From: VYDC01 sp963667515
GTDB lineage: Bacteria; Chloroflexota; Dehalococcoidia; UBA2979
DNA length: 64,000 nt
Direction: 5' to 3'
Assembly: GCA_963667515.2 (NCBI GenBank)
Contig: CAXXXY010000007.1
Location: forward strand, 62,001 to 126,000
Shown here: piece after piece, positions 55,265 through 64,000 of the stretch
How positions within the stretch are numbered: position 1 is the first letter of the stretch
How the letters are laid out: the number at the start of each line of letters is the position of its first letter
The notes under the pieces: generated by a model
Seen by the model: the letters and a program-made list of their open reading frames with translations, nothing else
Databases searched by the model: none
Told to the model about the DNA's origin: nothing
Translations under genes and position numbers: made by a program

Positions 55265-56770
55265 ATGGAGCTCACGAGCGCGAGCGGCAGCATCCTGGAG
55301 CAGTGGGCCGACAGCTACGTCGTGCCGCTGGCCGAGGGGAGTCGCCGGCTCTCCGGCGCCACCGCCGAGGTGAACACGCGCGCCGGCGGCGCGATCGCGC
55401 GAATGCTGCGCGATGGCCTGGTGCGCGGCACGAGCGGCGAGATCACTGTGCTCCCCGCGCTGGGGCGGATGTGCGGCAAGCGCACCGTGGTCGTGGGCAC
55501 GGGGCGCCCCGAGCAGGCCGGCGCGGACCGCCTGCGCTCGCTCGCGGGCACGCTGGTGCGGCGGCTGCGCGCCCTCGACGCGGGGCGCGTGGCGCTGGCC
55601 GCGCAGGCGCCGCTCGCGGCCGTCGGCTCGACCGAGGCGGCCGCCGAGGCGCTGGCCGAGGGGCTGGTGCTCGGCGGCTACCGCTTCGACCGCCACCACA
55701 CCCGCGAGGAGGACCGCCCCAAGGGCGTCGTGCGCTCCATCGCCGTGGTGACGGCCTCGGCGCGGCAGGCGCAGGCGGTGGGCCGCGGCCTCGAGCGCGG
55801 GCGCATCCTCGCCGAGGCGACCAACGAGGCGCGCGACCTCGAGAACGAGCCCGCGAACCACATGACGCCCACCGACGTCGCCTCGCACGCGCTCGAGCTG
55901 GCCGCCGACGTGGGCCTCGAGTGCACGGTGATCGAGCGCGCCGAGGCGGAGCGGCTCGGCATGGGCAGCTACCTCTCCGTGGCGGCGGGCTCCGTGCAGC
56001 CGCCGAAGTTCATCGTGCTGCGCTACCGCGGCGCGGGCCGGGCGCGCCCGCTGGCGCTCGTCGGCAAGGGCATCACCTTCGACTCGGGCGGCATCTCGCT
56101 GAAGCCGGGCGCGGGCATGGAGGCGATGAAGGCCGACATGTCGGGCGCGGCCTCGGTGATCGCGGCGATGCGCGCGATCGGGCGCCTCCAGCCGCGCGTC
56201 AACGTGCTGGCGATCGCGCCGTGCACGGAGAACATGCCGGGCGGCTCGGCGACGAAGCCGGGCGACGTGGTCTACGCGATGGACGGCCAGTCGATCGAGG
56301 TGATCAACACCGACGCCGAGGGTCGCCTCGTGCTGGCCGACGGCATCGCCTACGCGCGCACGGAGCGCGCCTCGGCGATCGTCGACGTGGCGACGCTGAC
56401 CGGCGCGATGTCGGTGGCGCTGGGCACCGTGCGCGCGGGCGTCTTCGCCTCCCACGACCGGCTCTACGCCGACCTGGAGCGCGCGGCTGCGGCGGCCGGC
56501 GAGCGGCTATGGCGCTTCCCCCTCGACGACGAGTACGCGCAGGGCATCCGCTCCGACGTGGCGGACGTGAAGAACGTCGGCGGCCGCGCGGCCGGCTCGA
56601 TCACGGCCGCGAAGTTCCTCCAGCGCTTCGTCGGCGACACGCCGTGGGCGCACATGGACATCGCGGGCGTCATGTCGATCGACCGCGACAAGGGCGAGTG
56701 GGTGAAGGGCTCGAGCGGCATCCCGGTCCGCACCCTCGTGCGGCTCGCGCTCGGACGGAGCCGGGGCTAG
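55265..56770 (+). CDS. pepA: leucyl aminopeptidase (M17)
   Basis: 501 residues; GGGGAGACG precedes the ATG. The dizinc catalytic domain shows GKGITFDSGGISLKPGAGME, ADMSGAASV, PCTENMPGGSATKPGDV and the signature NTDAEGRLVLADG. The Lys and Arg of the active site are present. The N-terminal macro-like domain is divergent. It is a cytoplasmic hexameric peptidase in protein turnover. It ends GGG GC TAG, where IS copy 5 is inserted without altering the protein. Confidence 0.95.
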   Translation: MELTSASGSILEQWADSYVVPLAEGSRRLSGATAEVNTRAGGAIARMLRDGLVRGTSGEITVLPALGRMCGKRTVVVGTGRPEQAGADRLRSLAGTLVRRLRALDAGRVALAAQAPLAAVGSTEAAAEALAEGLVLGGYRFDRHHTREEDRPKGVVRSIAVVTASARQAQAVGRGLERGRILAEATNEARDLENEPANHMTPTDVASHALELAADVGLECTVIERAEAERLGMGSYLSVAAGSVQPPKFIVLRYRGAGRARPLALVGKGITFDSGGISLKPGAGMEAMKADMSGAASVIAAMRAIGRLQPRVNVLAIAPCTENMPGGSATKPGDVVYAMDGQSIEVINTDAEGRLVLADGIAYARTERASAIVDVATLTGAMSVALGTVRAGVFASHDRLYADLERAAAAAGERLWRFPLDDEYAQGIRSDVADVKNVGGRAAGSITAAKFLQRFVGDTPWAHMDIAGVMSIDRDKGEWVKGSSGIPVRTLVRLALGRSRG

Positions 56771-57822
56771 CTGTAGTTCCCACGTAGGTTGTTGACAGGA
56801 TGAGGGGCCTCGCCCGCTGTTGTGTGTGACAGCACGGCAGTAGCGAGGAGAGGACACCCTCATGGCCCATCGTAACGCGCGGCTGACGCCGCTGACCCGA
56901 CTCGAGCTCGTGCGGGAAGTGGACGCCGGCTGGCCCCAGGCTGAGGTCGCTCGCCACTTCCGCGTCTCCCGCCACACCGTTGCCAAGTGGCTGGGGCGCT
57001 TCCGTGCGGAGGGAGCGGCAGGGCTCGAGGACCGCAGCTCCGCCCCGCGCGCGCATCCCCGGCGCACGCCGCCCGAGCTGGAGCGACGCATCTGCGCCGT
57101 GCGACGCACGCAGGGATTCGGGCCGCATCGCATCCAGTGGGCGCTCGGGGTCGCCCGCTCCACGGTCTACGCCGTGCTGCGGCGCCGCGGCCTCAACCGG
57201 CTCGACCGCCTGCACCGCGTCACCCGGGAGCCGGTCCGCTACGAGCACGACGCCCCCGGCGACCTGCTGCATCTCGACGTGAAGAAGCTCGGGCGCGTCC
57301 CCGAGGGCGGCGGCAAGCGAATGGCGCCTGGCTTCGCCGAGACGCGCTCCGGGCCGCATTCGCGGCGTTCGCTGGGGCTGGAGTACCTACACGTCGCCGT
57401 CGACGACCACAGCCGTTACGCCTACGTCTCCGTCCTGCCCGACGAGCGTGGCGCGAGCTGCGCCGCCTTCCTCGAGCAGGCGCTCGCGGCCTTCCGCCGG
57501 CGTGGCGTGCGCGTGCGCCGGGTCCTGACCGACAACGCGAAGGCCTACACCGTCGCCCGCAGCTTCCACGGCGCCGCCGCTGCCGCAGACGTGCGGCTGT
57601 CGCACACGCGGCCCTACCGCCCGCAGACGAACGGCAAAGCCGAGCGTTTCATCCAGATCCTGCAGAACGAGTGGGCCTACGCCCGCCCCTACCGCTCCAA
57701 CGCCGAGCGGCTGCGCCAGCTCCCACGCTGGCTCTACCGCTACAATCACCGCCGACCGCACGGCGGCGTCGGCGGGGCCGTCCCCGCCTCCCGCCTGTGA
57801 ACAACCTTCCTGGGTAGTACAG
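56771..57822 (+). mobile_element. IS481-family element, copy 5
   Basis: 1052 bases; CTAG at 56767-56770 (containing the pepA stop) and 57823-57826. It differs from copy 1 at only a few bases (for example TGTTGTGTGTG for TGCTGTGTGTG in the leader and one silent change in the transposase at 57004). Confidence 0.95.
56862..57800 (+). CDS. IS481-family transposase (copy 5)
   Basis: Intact 312-residue transposase with the same protein sequence as copy 1. One silent difference (CGT for CGG in GRFRAEG) marks it as a separate copy rather than an assembly duplicate. It is read in the same direction as pepA, so read-through from pepA could raise its expression. Confidence 0.95.
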   Translation: MAHRNARLTPLTRLELVREVDAGWPQAEVARHFRVSRHTVAKWLGRFRAEGAAGLEDRSSAPRAHPRRTPPELERRICAVRRTQGFGPHRIQWALGVARSTVYAVLRRRGLNRLDRLHRVTREPVRYEHDAPGDLLHLDVKKLGRVPEGGGKRMAPGFAETRSGPHSRRSLGLEYLHVAVDDHSRYAYVSVLPDERGASCAAFLEQALAAFRRRGVRVRRVLTDNAKAYTVARSFHGAAAAADVRLSHTRPYRPQTNGKAERFIQILQNEWAYARPYRSNAERLRQLPRWLYRYNHRRPHGGVGGAVPASRL

Positions 57823-57898
57823 CTAGCGCCTAGCGACGAGCGTGCTGGCTCCACCGGAGCCGGTGAGGGTCTCGGCCCTCAGGTTGCTCAGCAGCCAC

Positions 57899-58529
57899 CT
57901 ACTCCTTTGGCTTCTCGCTCGGCCCGTAGCGCTCCTCCCACCAAGTTGGGTAAGCGGGGCCGGCCCGGACGAGCAATACAGGCGCGACCAGTCGGACGGC
58001 GCCCAGCGTCCCTGCGATCGCCGCAGCCCAACGCACCCGCCGGTTCCCGGAGAACAACCAGACGGCTATGACCAGCACCGCGATCCCGGGCAACAGCGTG
58101 TGTAGCAACTCCTCGCGTGGGCACTCCCAAGTGAGGCGCAGCGGGGTCTCGCTGACCAGCCGCCCACACTCGCCCGAGCCAACCACCCGTCCGAGCAGAG
58201 CCGACTGGAACGGCACCGTTGCAAGCGGGACGCCGAGCGCGAAAACGAAGGGCCACTGCCCTGTCGGAAGATCCGGATCGTCACGTCGGAATCTCGTGAG
58301 CGGGAATCGCCCGCCCCAGCGTGCGCGCCACCAAAGCCCCGCAGCTACCGTGACCTCGAGGCCGATCACGACGGGACCCACGAGGGGAGGGCCGTCCGGC
58401 ACGACGAACGCCCACACTAATGGCGTTCACGATGCCAAGCGCGGCCAGCCCGGCCAGAGTGATGAGGTAGAGTTCGTGCCCTAGTCGCTCGGACTCGAAC
58501 TCGTGCGAGCGCCAGCGCCAGAAGCCCAT
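57899..58529 (-). pseudogene. membrane protein of unknown function, probably frameshifted
   Basis: The first frame (MGFWRWRSHEFESERLGHEL, then a helix YLITLAGLAALGIVNAISV) breaks at about 58415. The next frame begins VWAFVVPDGPPLVGPVVIGLE at the same spot and runs 170 residues to TAG 57899, with further helices (ALGVPLATVPFQSALLG, LPGIAVLVIAVWLF, AAAIAGTLGAVRLVAPVLL). One base change joins them into about 208 residues with five helices. Two overlapping genes are possible but less likely. The conserved cysteine pair (GECGRL, WECPRE) is outside the helices. Function is unknown. Confidence 0.6.
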
Positions 58530-58535
58530 GCGCCC

Positions 58536-59786
58536 CTACCCCCGAAGCAGCGCGGCGACGCGGTCGAGGATGCGCGAGGCGCAGTCGTACTTGGGGAGCA
58601 GCGGCAGCTCCTCGACGGCGCCCGCGGCGTCGAGGATGGAGACGCGGTTCGTCAGGGAGCCGAAGCCCGCGCCCGGCGCTGTCACGTCGTTCGCCACCAC
58701 CAGCTGCGCGCCCTTCGCGCGGAGCTTGCGCAGCGCCTCGGCCCGCAGCTCCTCGCTGCCCACCGCCAGCGTCTCCGCCGCGAACGAGACCTTGACGCGC
58801 ACGCCCTCGATGGCGGCGAGGATGTCGGGGTTCTCGGCGAGCTCGACCGTCGGCGGACCTTCCGCGGCCACCACGGCGCGCTTCACCTTCGAGTCAACGG
58901 GGTAGCGCGGGCGGAAGTCGGCGACCGCCGCAGCCATCAGCAGCGCGTCGGCGTCCAGGGCGTGTGCGCGCACCGCGTCCAGCATCTCGAAGGCGCTCTC
59001 CACGGGGACGGCGCGCACGCCGTGGGGGGGCGCGAGCTGCGCCGTCACCGTCGAGACGAGCACCACCTCGGCGCCGCGATCGCGCGCCGCCTCCGCCAGC
59101 GCGTGGCCCATGCGCCCGCTGGAGCGGTTGCCGACGTAGCGCACCGGGTCGAGCGGCTCGCGCGTGCCGCCCGCGGTGACGACCACTCGCCGCCCCGCGA
59201 GGTCGCCGCGCTCGCGGCCCAGCCGCGCGCTCACCGCGGCGACGAGCGCCGCCGGCTCGACGAGCCGCCCCGCGCCCACGCGACCCGAGGCGAGGCGGCC
59301 CGCCAGCGGGCCCAGCAGCTCGACGCCGCGCCCGCGCAGCGTCTCGGCGTTGGCGCGGGTGGCGGGGTGCTCCCACATCTGCGCGTCCATCGCCGGCGCC
59401 ACCAGCAGCGGTGCCCGCGTCGCGAGCGCCGTGAGCGAGACGAAGTCCTCGGCGAGCCCGTGCGCGAGCCGCGCCATCGTCGTCGCCGAGGCGGGCGCGA
59501 TCAGCATCGCGTCGGCGCGCCGCGCGAGCTCCACGTGCGCCTCGCCGGGCGCGCCGCCGGACGCGAACATGTCGACGTAGGGCTCGCGGCCGGTGAGCGA
59601 GCGGAAGGTCAGCGGCGCGACGAACTGCGTCGCCGCCGGCGTCATCGCGACCTCGACGGTGGCGCCCGCCTGCACGAGGCGGCTGGCCACCTCGGCGGCC
59701 TTGTAGCTCGCGATCGAGCCCGTCACCCCCAGCACCACGCAGCGCTCGGCGAGCGGCCCGGAGGCGGGGCGCGGCCCGGTGCTCAC
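58536..59786 (-). CDS. coaBC: bifunctional phosphopantothenoylcysteine decarboxylase / phosphopantothenate-cysteine ligase
   Basis: 416 residues from GTG 59786. The CoaC flavin domain has VVLGVTGSIASYKAAEVASRL, the catalytic His near APGEAHVELARRADAMLIAPASA, and APAMDAQMWEHPATRAN. The CoaB domain starts RVVVTAGGTREPLDPVRYVGN, with SGRMGHALAEAA, KVKR and the dimer/CTP region following. It carries out two steps of coenzyme A synthesis. Its GTG overlaps the coaX stop by four bases (GTGA), placing it directly after the pathway's first enzyme. Confidence 0.95.
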   Translation of the reverse strand: MSTGPRPASGPLAERCVVLGVTGSIASYKAAEVASRLVQAGATVEVAMTPAATQFVAPLTFRSLTGREPYVDMFASGGAPGEAHVELARRADAMLIAPASATTMARLAHGLAEDFVSLTALATRAPLLVAPAMDAQMWEHPATRANAETLRGRGVELLGPLAGRLASGRVGAGRLVEPAALVAAVSARLGRERGDLAGRRVVVTAGGTREPLDPVRYVGNRSSGRMGHALAEAARDRGAEVVLVSTVTAQLAPPHGVRAVPVESAFEMLDAVRAHALDADALLMAAAVADFRPRYPVDSKVKRAVVAAEGPPTVELAENPDILAAIEGVRVKVSFAAETLAVGSEELRAEALRKLRAKGAQLVVANDVTAPGAGFGSLTNRVSILDAAGAVEELPLLPKYDCASRILDRVAALLRG

Positions 59787-60724
59787 GCGGTGACTCCCGG
59801 CGGCACTCCGGGTGCCTGCGGCGTCGTGCCTGCGACGCCTCCGCGGCCAGCAGAAGCCGCCCCGGGGGCCGCCGCCGCGGGAGCGCCGACGGGCGCTGCC
59901 TCGGCGAGCACCTCGGGGCGGTTCGCCTCGTAGACCAGCCGCAGCCCCTCGAGGTTGAGGTTCTCCTCGACGGCGTCGAAGCAGCCCGCCTCCTCCACGA
60001 CGATCGAGGCGTAGCCGCCCGTGGCGATCACGGTCACGCCGCCGCCCAGCTCCTCGCTGACGCGCCGCACCATGCCGCGCACCAGCTCCGCGTAGCCGAA
60101 GAAGAGCCCGGCCTGCACGGAGTGCACAGTGTTGCGGCCGATCACCGAGGGCGGCCGCTCCATCGAGACGCGCGGGAGCATGGCGGCGCGCGCGAACAGC
60201 GCCTCCGAGGCGAGCCCGACCCCGGGCGCGATCGCCCCCCCCAGGTAGTCGCCCTCGCGCGAGATCGCGTCGAACACCAGCGCCGTGCCCAGATCGACGA
60301 TCACCAGCGGGGGGCGGTAGCGGTGCAGCGCCGCGACGGCGTGCAGCACCCGGTCGGGCCCCACCTCGCGCGGGTTGTCGTAGCGCACGCGGATCCCGGT
60401 GAGTACGCCGGGGCCCACCACTAGCGCTTCCACCGCGAAGCTCGCGCGGCAGACCTCGCGGAAGGTGTGGGTGAGCGGCGGCACGGTGGAGGAGAGGATG
60501 GCGGCGCCGATCGCTTCCGCCTCGATGCCGCGCTGGGCGAGCAGCCCCGTCAGCAGCATCGCGTACTCGTCGGGGAGGTTCTCCTGGTCGGAGGCGACGC
60601 GGAAGGTGGCGGCGAGGCGCTCGCCCTCGTAGACCCCGATCGCGATGCTGGTGTTGCCGATGTCGATGGCGAGCAGCAGGCCGGCGGCCGGCGAGGCGTG
60701 CGGGAACGAGGGGTGCGCCGTCAC
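59783..60724 (-). CDS. coaX: type III pantothenate kinase
   Basis: 313 residues from GTG 60724, preceded by GGGAGAG. It phosphorylates pantothenate, the first step of CoA synthesis. Phosphate motif LLLAIDIGNTSIAIGVYEG, adenosine/Asp motif LVIVDLGTALVFDAIS, and GGAIAPGVGLASEALFARAAML. A Pro/Ala/Gly-rich tail of about 40 residues is extra. A longer upstream reading (to 60838) lacks a ribosome site. Confidence 0.94.
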   Translation of the reverse strand: MTAHPSFPHASPAAGLLLAIDIGNTSIAIGVYEGERLAATFRVASDQENLPDEYAMLLTGLLAQRGIEAEAIGAAILSSTVPPLTHTFREVCRASFAVEALVVGPGVLTGIRVRYDNPREVGPDRVLHAVAALHRYRPPLVIVDLGTALVFDAISREGDYLGGAIAPGVGLASEALFARAAMLPRVSMERPPSVIGRNTVHSVQAGLFFGYAELVRGMVRRVSEELGGGVTVIATGGYASIVVEEAGCFDAVEENLNLEGLRLVYEANRPEVLAEAAPVGAPAAAAPGAASAGRGGVAGTTPQAPGVPPGVTA

Positions 60725-60916
60725 GTCGATCTCTCCCGTGAACGCCCGCGGTGGGTGCGCTCCGGCCGCGCGGCGACTGGCCGAACGGTGGCCGCCAGTA
60801 TAGGGGGAGCGGCGCCGGATCCGCCGGCCGCGGCCCATTCGCGGCGCGCAGCGCGCCGCGAATGTGTGCGCTCAGCGAAAAGGCCGTGGAATCGCGGCAG
60901 AGTCCACATAAGAGCC

Positions 60917-60946
60917 TTGATCGCCGAAAAGCGCCGGTGCTAGAGT
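60917..60946 (+). promoter_or_regulatory. sigma-70-type promoter of dnaA
   Basis: TTGATC (60917-60922), an 18-base spacer and TAGAGT (60941-60946). The leader of about 350 bases that follows contains a DnaA-box-like CTATCCACA at 61152 and TGTGGA at 61173, so DnaA may control its own gene. Confidence 0.65.
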
Positions 60947-60949
60947 CGC

Positions 60950-61304
60950 GGCCGGTCGGCCCCGCCCGATTGCGGCTCGGGCGACGCGGGTGCGGGGGGC
61001 TGTCGGCGGCGGGCGGACCTCGCGCACAGCGCGAAGAGGCCGGTCGCCGGCGGGCTCGCGAACGCGGTGCCGGCTGGTTGATGGAGCGAGAGCGTGGGTC
61101 CTCCCGAATCGGGCCTCAGCGGTCCGGGGTTCCCACCTCACCCGGTGCCGGCTATCCACAGCTGTTCGTTTGCTGTGGACGGCCATTCGCTCGCACGAGC
61201 CTGGGTACGTGTGCGCTCCGCCCGACGCATCGCCGCGCAGGGGTGTGCCAATCGCGCGCCGCCACCGCGGCGGCGGCGCGGCCGCTCCGAGGACGGGGAG
61301 CTGC
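60950..61304 (+). other. long dnaA leader with DnaA-box-like sites
   Basis: No gene is seen in this 355-base leader. It contains CTATCCACA (one mismatch to TTATCCACA) at 61152-61160 and the inverse site CTGTGGACGG nearby, 10 bases apart. It is GC-rich and may be structured. Confidence 0.5.
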
Positions 61305-62681
61305 GTGCACAACGACGCTGGCGCCCTGTGGCAGGCAGCGCTTCGGGACCTCGCGCAGAGCGTCTCGCGCGCCAATTTCCAGACCTGGCTTGAGGGCACC
61401 GAGGGGCTGCGGCTGGAGGGCTCGCGCCTCATCGTCGGCACGCGCTCCGAGTTCGTCACGGAGTGGCTCCAGAAGCGCCTGCGGCCGCTGATCCTGCGGA
61501 CCATCGCCGACCTCGCCGAGGAGCCGCTCGATGTCGGCTTCGAGCCGCTGCTCGGCGAGGAGCAGCCACCAGCGCAGGCGCTGCGCCCGGTAGGCGCAGC
61601 CGGGCGGCCTGGCGCGGACGGCGCGGCCGCCTCGGCCACAGCGCGGGGTCGCCCACGCCTCCGCGAGCGCTACACCTTCGACAACTTCGTCGTGGGGCCG
61701 GGCAACCGGCTCGCGTTCGCCGCCGCCGAGGGGGTCACCGATGAGCCGGGGCGACTCTACAACCCGCTTTTCCTCTACGGCGCGGCCGGGCTGGGCAAGA
61801 CGCACCTGCTGCACGCGATCGGGCACCGCATCGTCGACGCGGGGCTGCGCGTCACCTACCTCTCGGCCGAGCAGTTCACCAACCAGCTGATCACCGCCAT
61901 CCAGCAGCGCACGCAGGGCGAGTTCCGCGCGCGCTACCGCTCCGCAGACGCGCTGCTCATCGACGACATCCAGTTCATCGCCGGCAAGGAGCAGACGCAG
62001 GAAGAGTTCTTTCACACCTTCAACGAGCTGCACGAGGCCGGCCGCCAGATCGTGATCAGCTCCGACCAGGGTCCGGCCTCGATCCCGCAGCTGGAGGAGC
62101 GGCTGCGCACGCGCTTCCAGTGGGGGATGACCGCCGACCTGCAGCCACCCGACATGGAGACGCGCATCGCCATCCTGCGCTCCAAGGCGGACGAGCAGCA
62201 CGCACGCGCGCCCGACGAGGTGCTGCAGCTGATCGCGGCGCGCTTCACCAGCAACATCCGCGAGCTGGAGGGCTCGCTGACGCGCGTGCTGGCCTACGGC
62301 CGGCTGACGGGCGAGCCGCTGACCGCGGCGCTGGTGCAGTCCGCGCTCGCCACGCTCGAGTCCTCCGCGACGCGGCTCCCCCCCACGCCCGATCTGATCA
62401 TCGAGGCGGTCTGCCGCTACTTCGAGCTCAACGACGAGCAGCTGCTCTCCAAGAGTCGCGAGAAGCGCGTCGCCTACCCGCGCCAGATCGCGATGTACCT
62501 GATGCGCGAGCTCGCGCACCGCTCGCTGGTGGAGATCGGGCAGTCCCTGGGCGGCCGCGACCACTCCACGATCCACCACGGCTGGCGGAAGATGGAGCGC
62601 GCGCTGCACATCGATCCGGAGACGAAGCGCGACATCGCGGGACTGCGCGATATCATCGCGCAGTCCCGCCGCACCTCCTGA
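61305..62681 (+). CDS. dnaA: chromosomal replication initiator DnaA
   Basis: 458 residues from GTG 61305, after GGGGAG. Domain I (ALWQAALRDLAQSVSRANFQTWL) and a short linker. Domain III AAA+ has YTFDNFVVGPGNRLAFAAA, Walker A LYGAAGLGKTHLLHAI and Walker B ADALLIDDIQFIAGKEQTQEE, plus TRFQWGMTADLQPPDMETRIAIL. Domain IV has the box-binding signature LGGRDHSTIHHGWRKM. It unwinds oriC. Its neighbours are coaX/coaBC upstream and obg downstream, not dnaN. Confidence 0.97.
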   Translation: MHNDAGALWQAALRDLAQSVSRANFQTWLEGTEGLRLEGSRLIVGTRSEFVTEWLQKRLRPLILRTIADLAEEPLDVGFEPLLGEEQPPAQALRPVGAAGRPGADGAAASATARGRPRLRERYTFDNFVVGPGNRLAFAAAEGVTDEPGRLYNPLFLYGAAGLGKTHLLHAIGHRIVDAGLRVTYLSAEQFTNQLITAIQQRTQGEFRARYRSADALLIDDIQFIAGKEQTQEEFFHTFNELHEAGRQIVISSDQGPASIPQLEERLRTRFQWGMTADLQPPDMETRIAILRSKADEQHARAPDEVLQLIAARFTSNIRELEGSLTRVLAYGRLTGEPLTAALVQSALATLESSATRLPPTPDLIIEAVCRYFELNDEQLLSKSREKRVAYPRQIAMYLMRELAHRSLVEIGQSLGGRDHSTIHHGWRKMERALHIDPETKRDIAGLRDIIAQSRRTS

Positions 62682-63071
62682 CCCCCCGCCTACCCCCTCG
62701 AGAGCCCGGAGTGGCCGGCTCGGCGGATCGCCGTGCTCGGCGAGGCGGCCGCTCGATATCGTAAACGCGATAATGCTCGTGCGCGATTGTGTCGGCACAT
62801 TGTGGATATAGCTTGGGACAGTGTGGACATATCGTGCGGCGGCACCCTCCAGCGCGCTGCCCGATCGTCGCGCCGGGCACGAGGCCGCCCCCGTCGACCG
62901 ATCGAGCCACATGCCACCACGCCCGGTGCACCGCGGAGCCACAGCCGCTCGGGCGTGTTCTCGGGGCGAGCGCTGGCATCGCGCCGCTCCGTCCACATCT
63001 CCACACCACTACTACTATTACTAAGCCGCCTATCATCACAGGAAGCTTTCCATGGAGTGGACAGAGCCGTC
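62682..63071. other. probable origin of replication (oriC)
   Basis: 390 non-coding bases after dnaA, notably AT-richer than the flanks. DnaA-box-like sites: TGTGGATAT at 62801 (reverse ATATCCACA, one mismatch), TGTGGACAT at 62822, CCGTCCACA at 62990, GAGTGGACA at 63055. At 63008-63024 is ACTACTACTATTACTAA, whose other strand reads TTAGTAATAGTAGTAGT. That is a run of 5'-TAG/TAA-3' triplets as in the DnaA-trio unwinding element, sitting next to TCCACATCTCCACA boxes. Position, boxes and trio together make this the best oriC candidate. Confidence 0.7.
63008..63024 (-). promoter_or_regulatory. DnaA-trio-like triplet repeat
   Basis: The minus strand reads TTAGTAATAGTAGTAGT: five consecutive TAG/TAA triplets beside DnaA-box-like sites. 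In Bacillus such 3'-GAT/AAT-5' repeats guide DnaA onto single strands at the unwinding site. Confidence 0.55.
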
Positions 63072-64000
63072 GTGATCGATTGTGTGGAGTTCGAGGTCGT
63101 CGCAGGCGCCGGCGGTGACGGTGCCGTCTCGTTTCGTCGCGAGAAGTTCGCGCCGAAGGGCGGGCCCGACGGCGGCGACGGCGGGCGCGGTGGCGATGTC
63201 GTGCTGCTGACCGACGCGCGGCTCTCGACGCTGCGCGTGCTGCAGGACCGCCGCCCGCGGCGCGCCAAGGAGGGCGGGCGCGGCGGCAACGCGCGTAAGC
63301 ACGGTCGCTCCGCGCCTGACCTCGAGCTGCGCGTGCCCGTCGGCACGGTGGTCCGGGAGTTCGACGCCGCGGGCGAGCCTGGCGAGGAGCCGCTCGTCGA
63401 CCTCGCGGACGCGGGCGTCAGCGCCGTCGTCGCGCAGGGCGGGCGGGGCGGCTGGGGCAACAGCCGCTTCGCTAGCTCGACCCGGCAGGCGCCGCGCTTC
63501 GCGCAGCGCGGCGCAGCGGGCGAGCAGCGCCGCCTGCGGCTCGAGCTGCGGCTGCTGGCCGACGTCGGCATCGTGGGGCTGCCCAACGCTGGCAAGTCGA
63601 CGCTGCTGCGCTCCTGGAGTGCCGCCACGCCCAAGGTGGCGGCGTACCCTTTCACCACGCTCGAGCCCGAGCTGGGGGTGGTTGAGATGGGCGACGACGG
63701 CTTCGTCGCCGCCGACGTGCCGGGGCTGATCGAGGGGGCGAGCGGCGGGCACGGGCTCGGCCACGAGTTCCTGCGCCACCTGGAGCGCACCAGCGTGCTG
63801 GTGCACGTGCTCGACGCGGCCACGGCCGATCCGCTTGCGGACCTCGATCTGGTGAACGGCGAGCTCGCCGCCTTCGAGCCGCCGCGGCTGCTGGGCGCGC
63901 CGCTGGCGCAGCGGCCGCAGCTCGTCGCGCTCAACAAGCTGGACGTGCCAGCGGCGCGCGAGCGCCTCGGCGAGCTGGGCGCGGCGCTCGACGCGCGCGG
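63072..64000 (+). CDS. obg: GTPase Obg, truncated by window end
   Basis: The first ~310 residues, running off the window. From GTG 63072 it reads IDCVEFEVVAGAGGDGAVSFRREKF and GGPDGGDGGRGGDVVLL, the glycine-rich Obg fold. RFAQRGAAGEQRRLRLELRLLADVG leads to G1 VGLPNAGKSTLLRSW, G3 VPGLIEGASGGHGLG and G4 NKLD. Upstream GTG 63057 is also in frame, but 63072 gives the usual family N-terminus. It is a ribosome-associated GTPase in 50S assembly and stress control. Its leader overlaps the oriC region. Confidence 0.95.
   Translation, partial: MIDCVEFEVVAGAGGDGAVSFRREKFAPKGGPDGGDGGRGGDVVLLTDARLSTLRVLQDRRPRRAKEGGRGGNARKHGRSAPDLELRVPVGTVVREFDAAGEPGEEPLVDLADAGVSAVVAQGGRGGWGNSRFASSTRQAPRFAQRGAAGEQRRLRLELRLLADVGIVGLPNAGKSTLLRSWSAATPKVAAYPFTTLEPELGVVEMGDDGFVAADVPGLIEGASGGHGLGHEFLRHLERTSVLVHVLDAATADPLADLDLVNGELAAFEPPRLLGAPLAQRPQLVALNKLDVPAARERLGELGAALDAR

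Overview
The window is very GC-rich bacterial DNA with dense genes and short spacers. It holds the single-copy housekeeping runs hrcA-grpE-dnaK-dnaJ-prmA-rsmE, rpsO-pnp-dapB-(insert)-asd-dapA and coaX-coaBC, then dnaA next to obg. No outer-membrane genes are seen. I infer a Chloroflexota-like lineage, possibly near the Dehalococcoidia, from gene order and the CIRCE-controlled hrcA operon. This is inference: no rRNA gene is present. By my count TAG is the main stop codon (about 30 genes, against about 15 TGA and no TAA), which is odd for a GC-rich genome.

Layout. 1-6.3 kb: a frameshifted PIG-L deacetylase and a DUF4910 peptidase-like gene, then two inverted copies of an IS481-family element enclosing an alpha/beta hydrolase and an amidohydrolase. 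6.3-21.1 kb: an accessory region built on a tRNA-Arg gene (10302-10377). A 3' tRNA fragment lies at 6465, a 5' fragment at 20156, and an integrase C-terminus next to the tRNA. Remnants of IS110-type, IS6-type and rve-type elements fill it, along with an MMPL exporter and a decayed two-component system. The histidine kinase is cut by an IS and also carries an amber codon; its response regulator is frameshifted.

21.2-33.2 kb: heat-shock operon with CIRCE and promoter, divergent ECF sigma factor-fabH, a metallo-beta-lactamase-fold protein, a LysM-M23 peptidase and an amber-interrupted DUF6713-like membrane protein. 33.2-45.5 kb: rho, pyrG, a NUDIX hydrolase, a MoaD-like protein, an M16 peptidase, a CitE-like protein, a DUF402 protein, a lipoprotein, purA, membrane proteins and a mismatch DNA glycosylase. 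45.4-54.2 kb: a Rieske-like membrane protein, a rearranged IS copy, then dapA, asd, two small AT-richer genes, dapB, pnp and rpsO. 54.3-64 kb: PAP2 protein, leucyl aminopeptidase, the fifth IS copy, a broken membrane protein, coaBC-coaX, dnaA, a probable oriC and the start of obg.

The most striking pattern is the IS481-family element. All five copies sit in CTAG, and four of them lie at or beside a gene end, three or four of these exactly at a TAG stop codon, so the host gene keeps its stop. The fifth went into a CTAG inside the histidine kinase and destroyed it. I see no CRISPR array, prophage structural genes or biosynthetic cluster.
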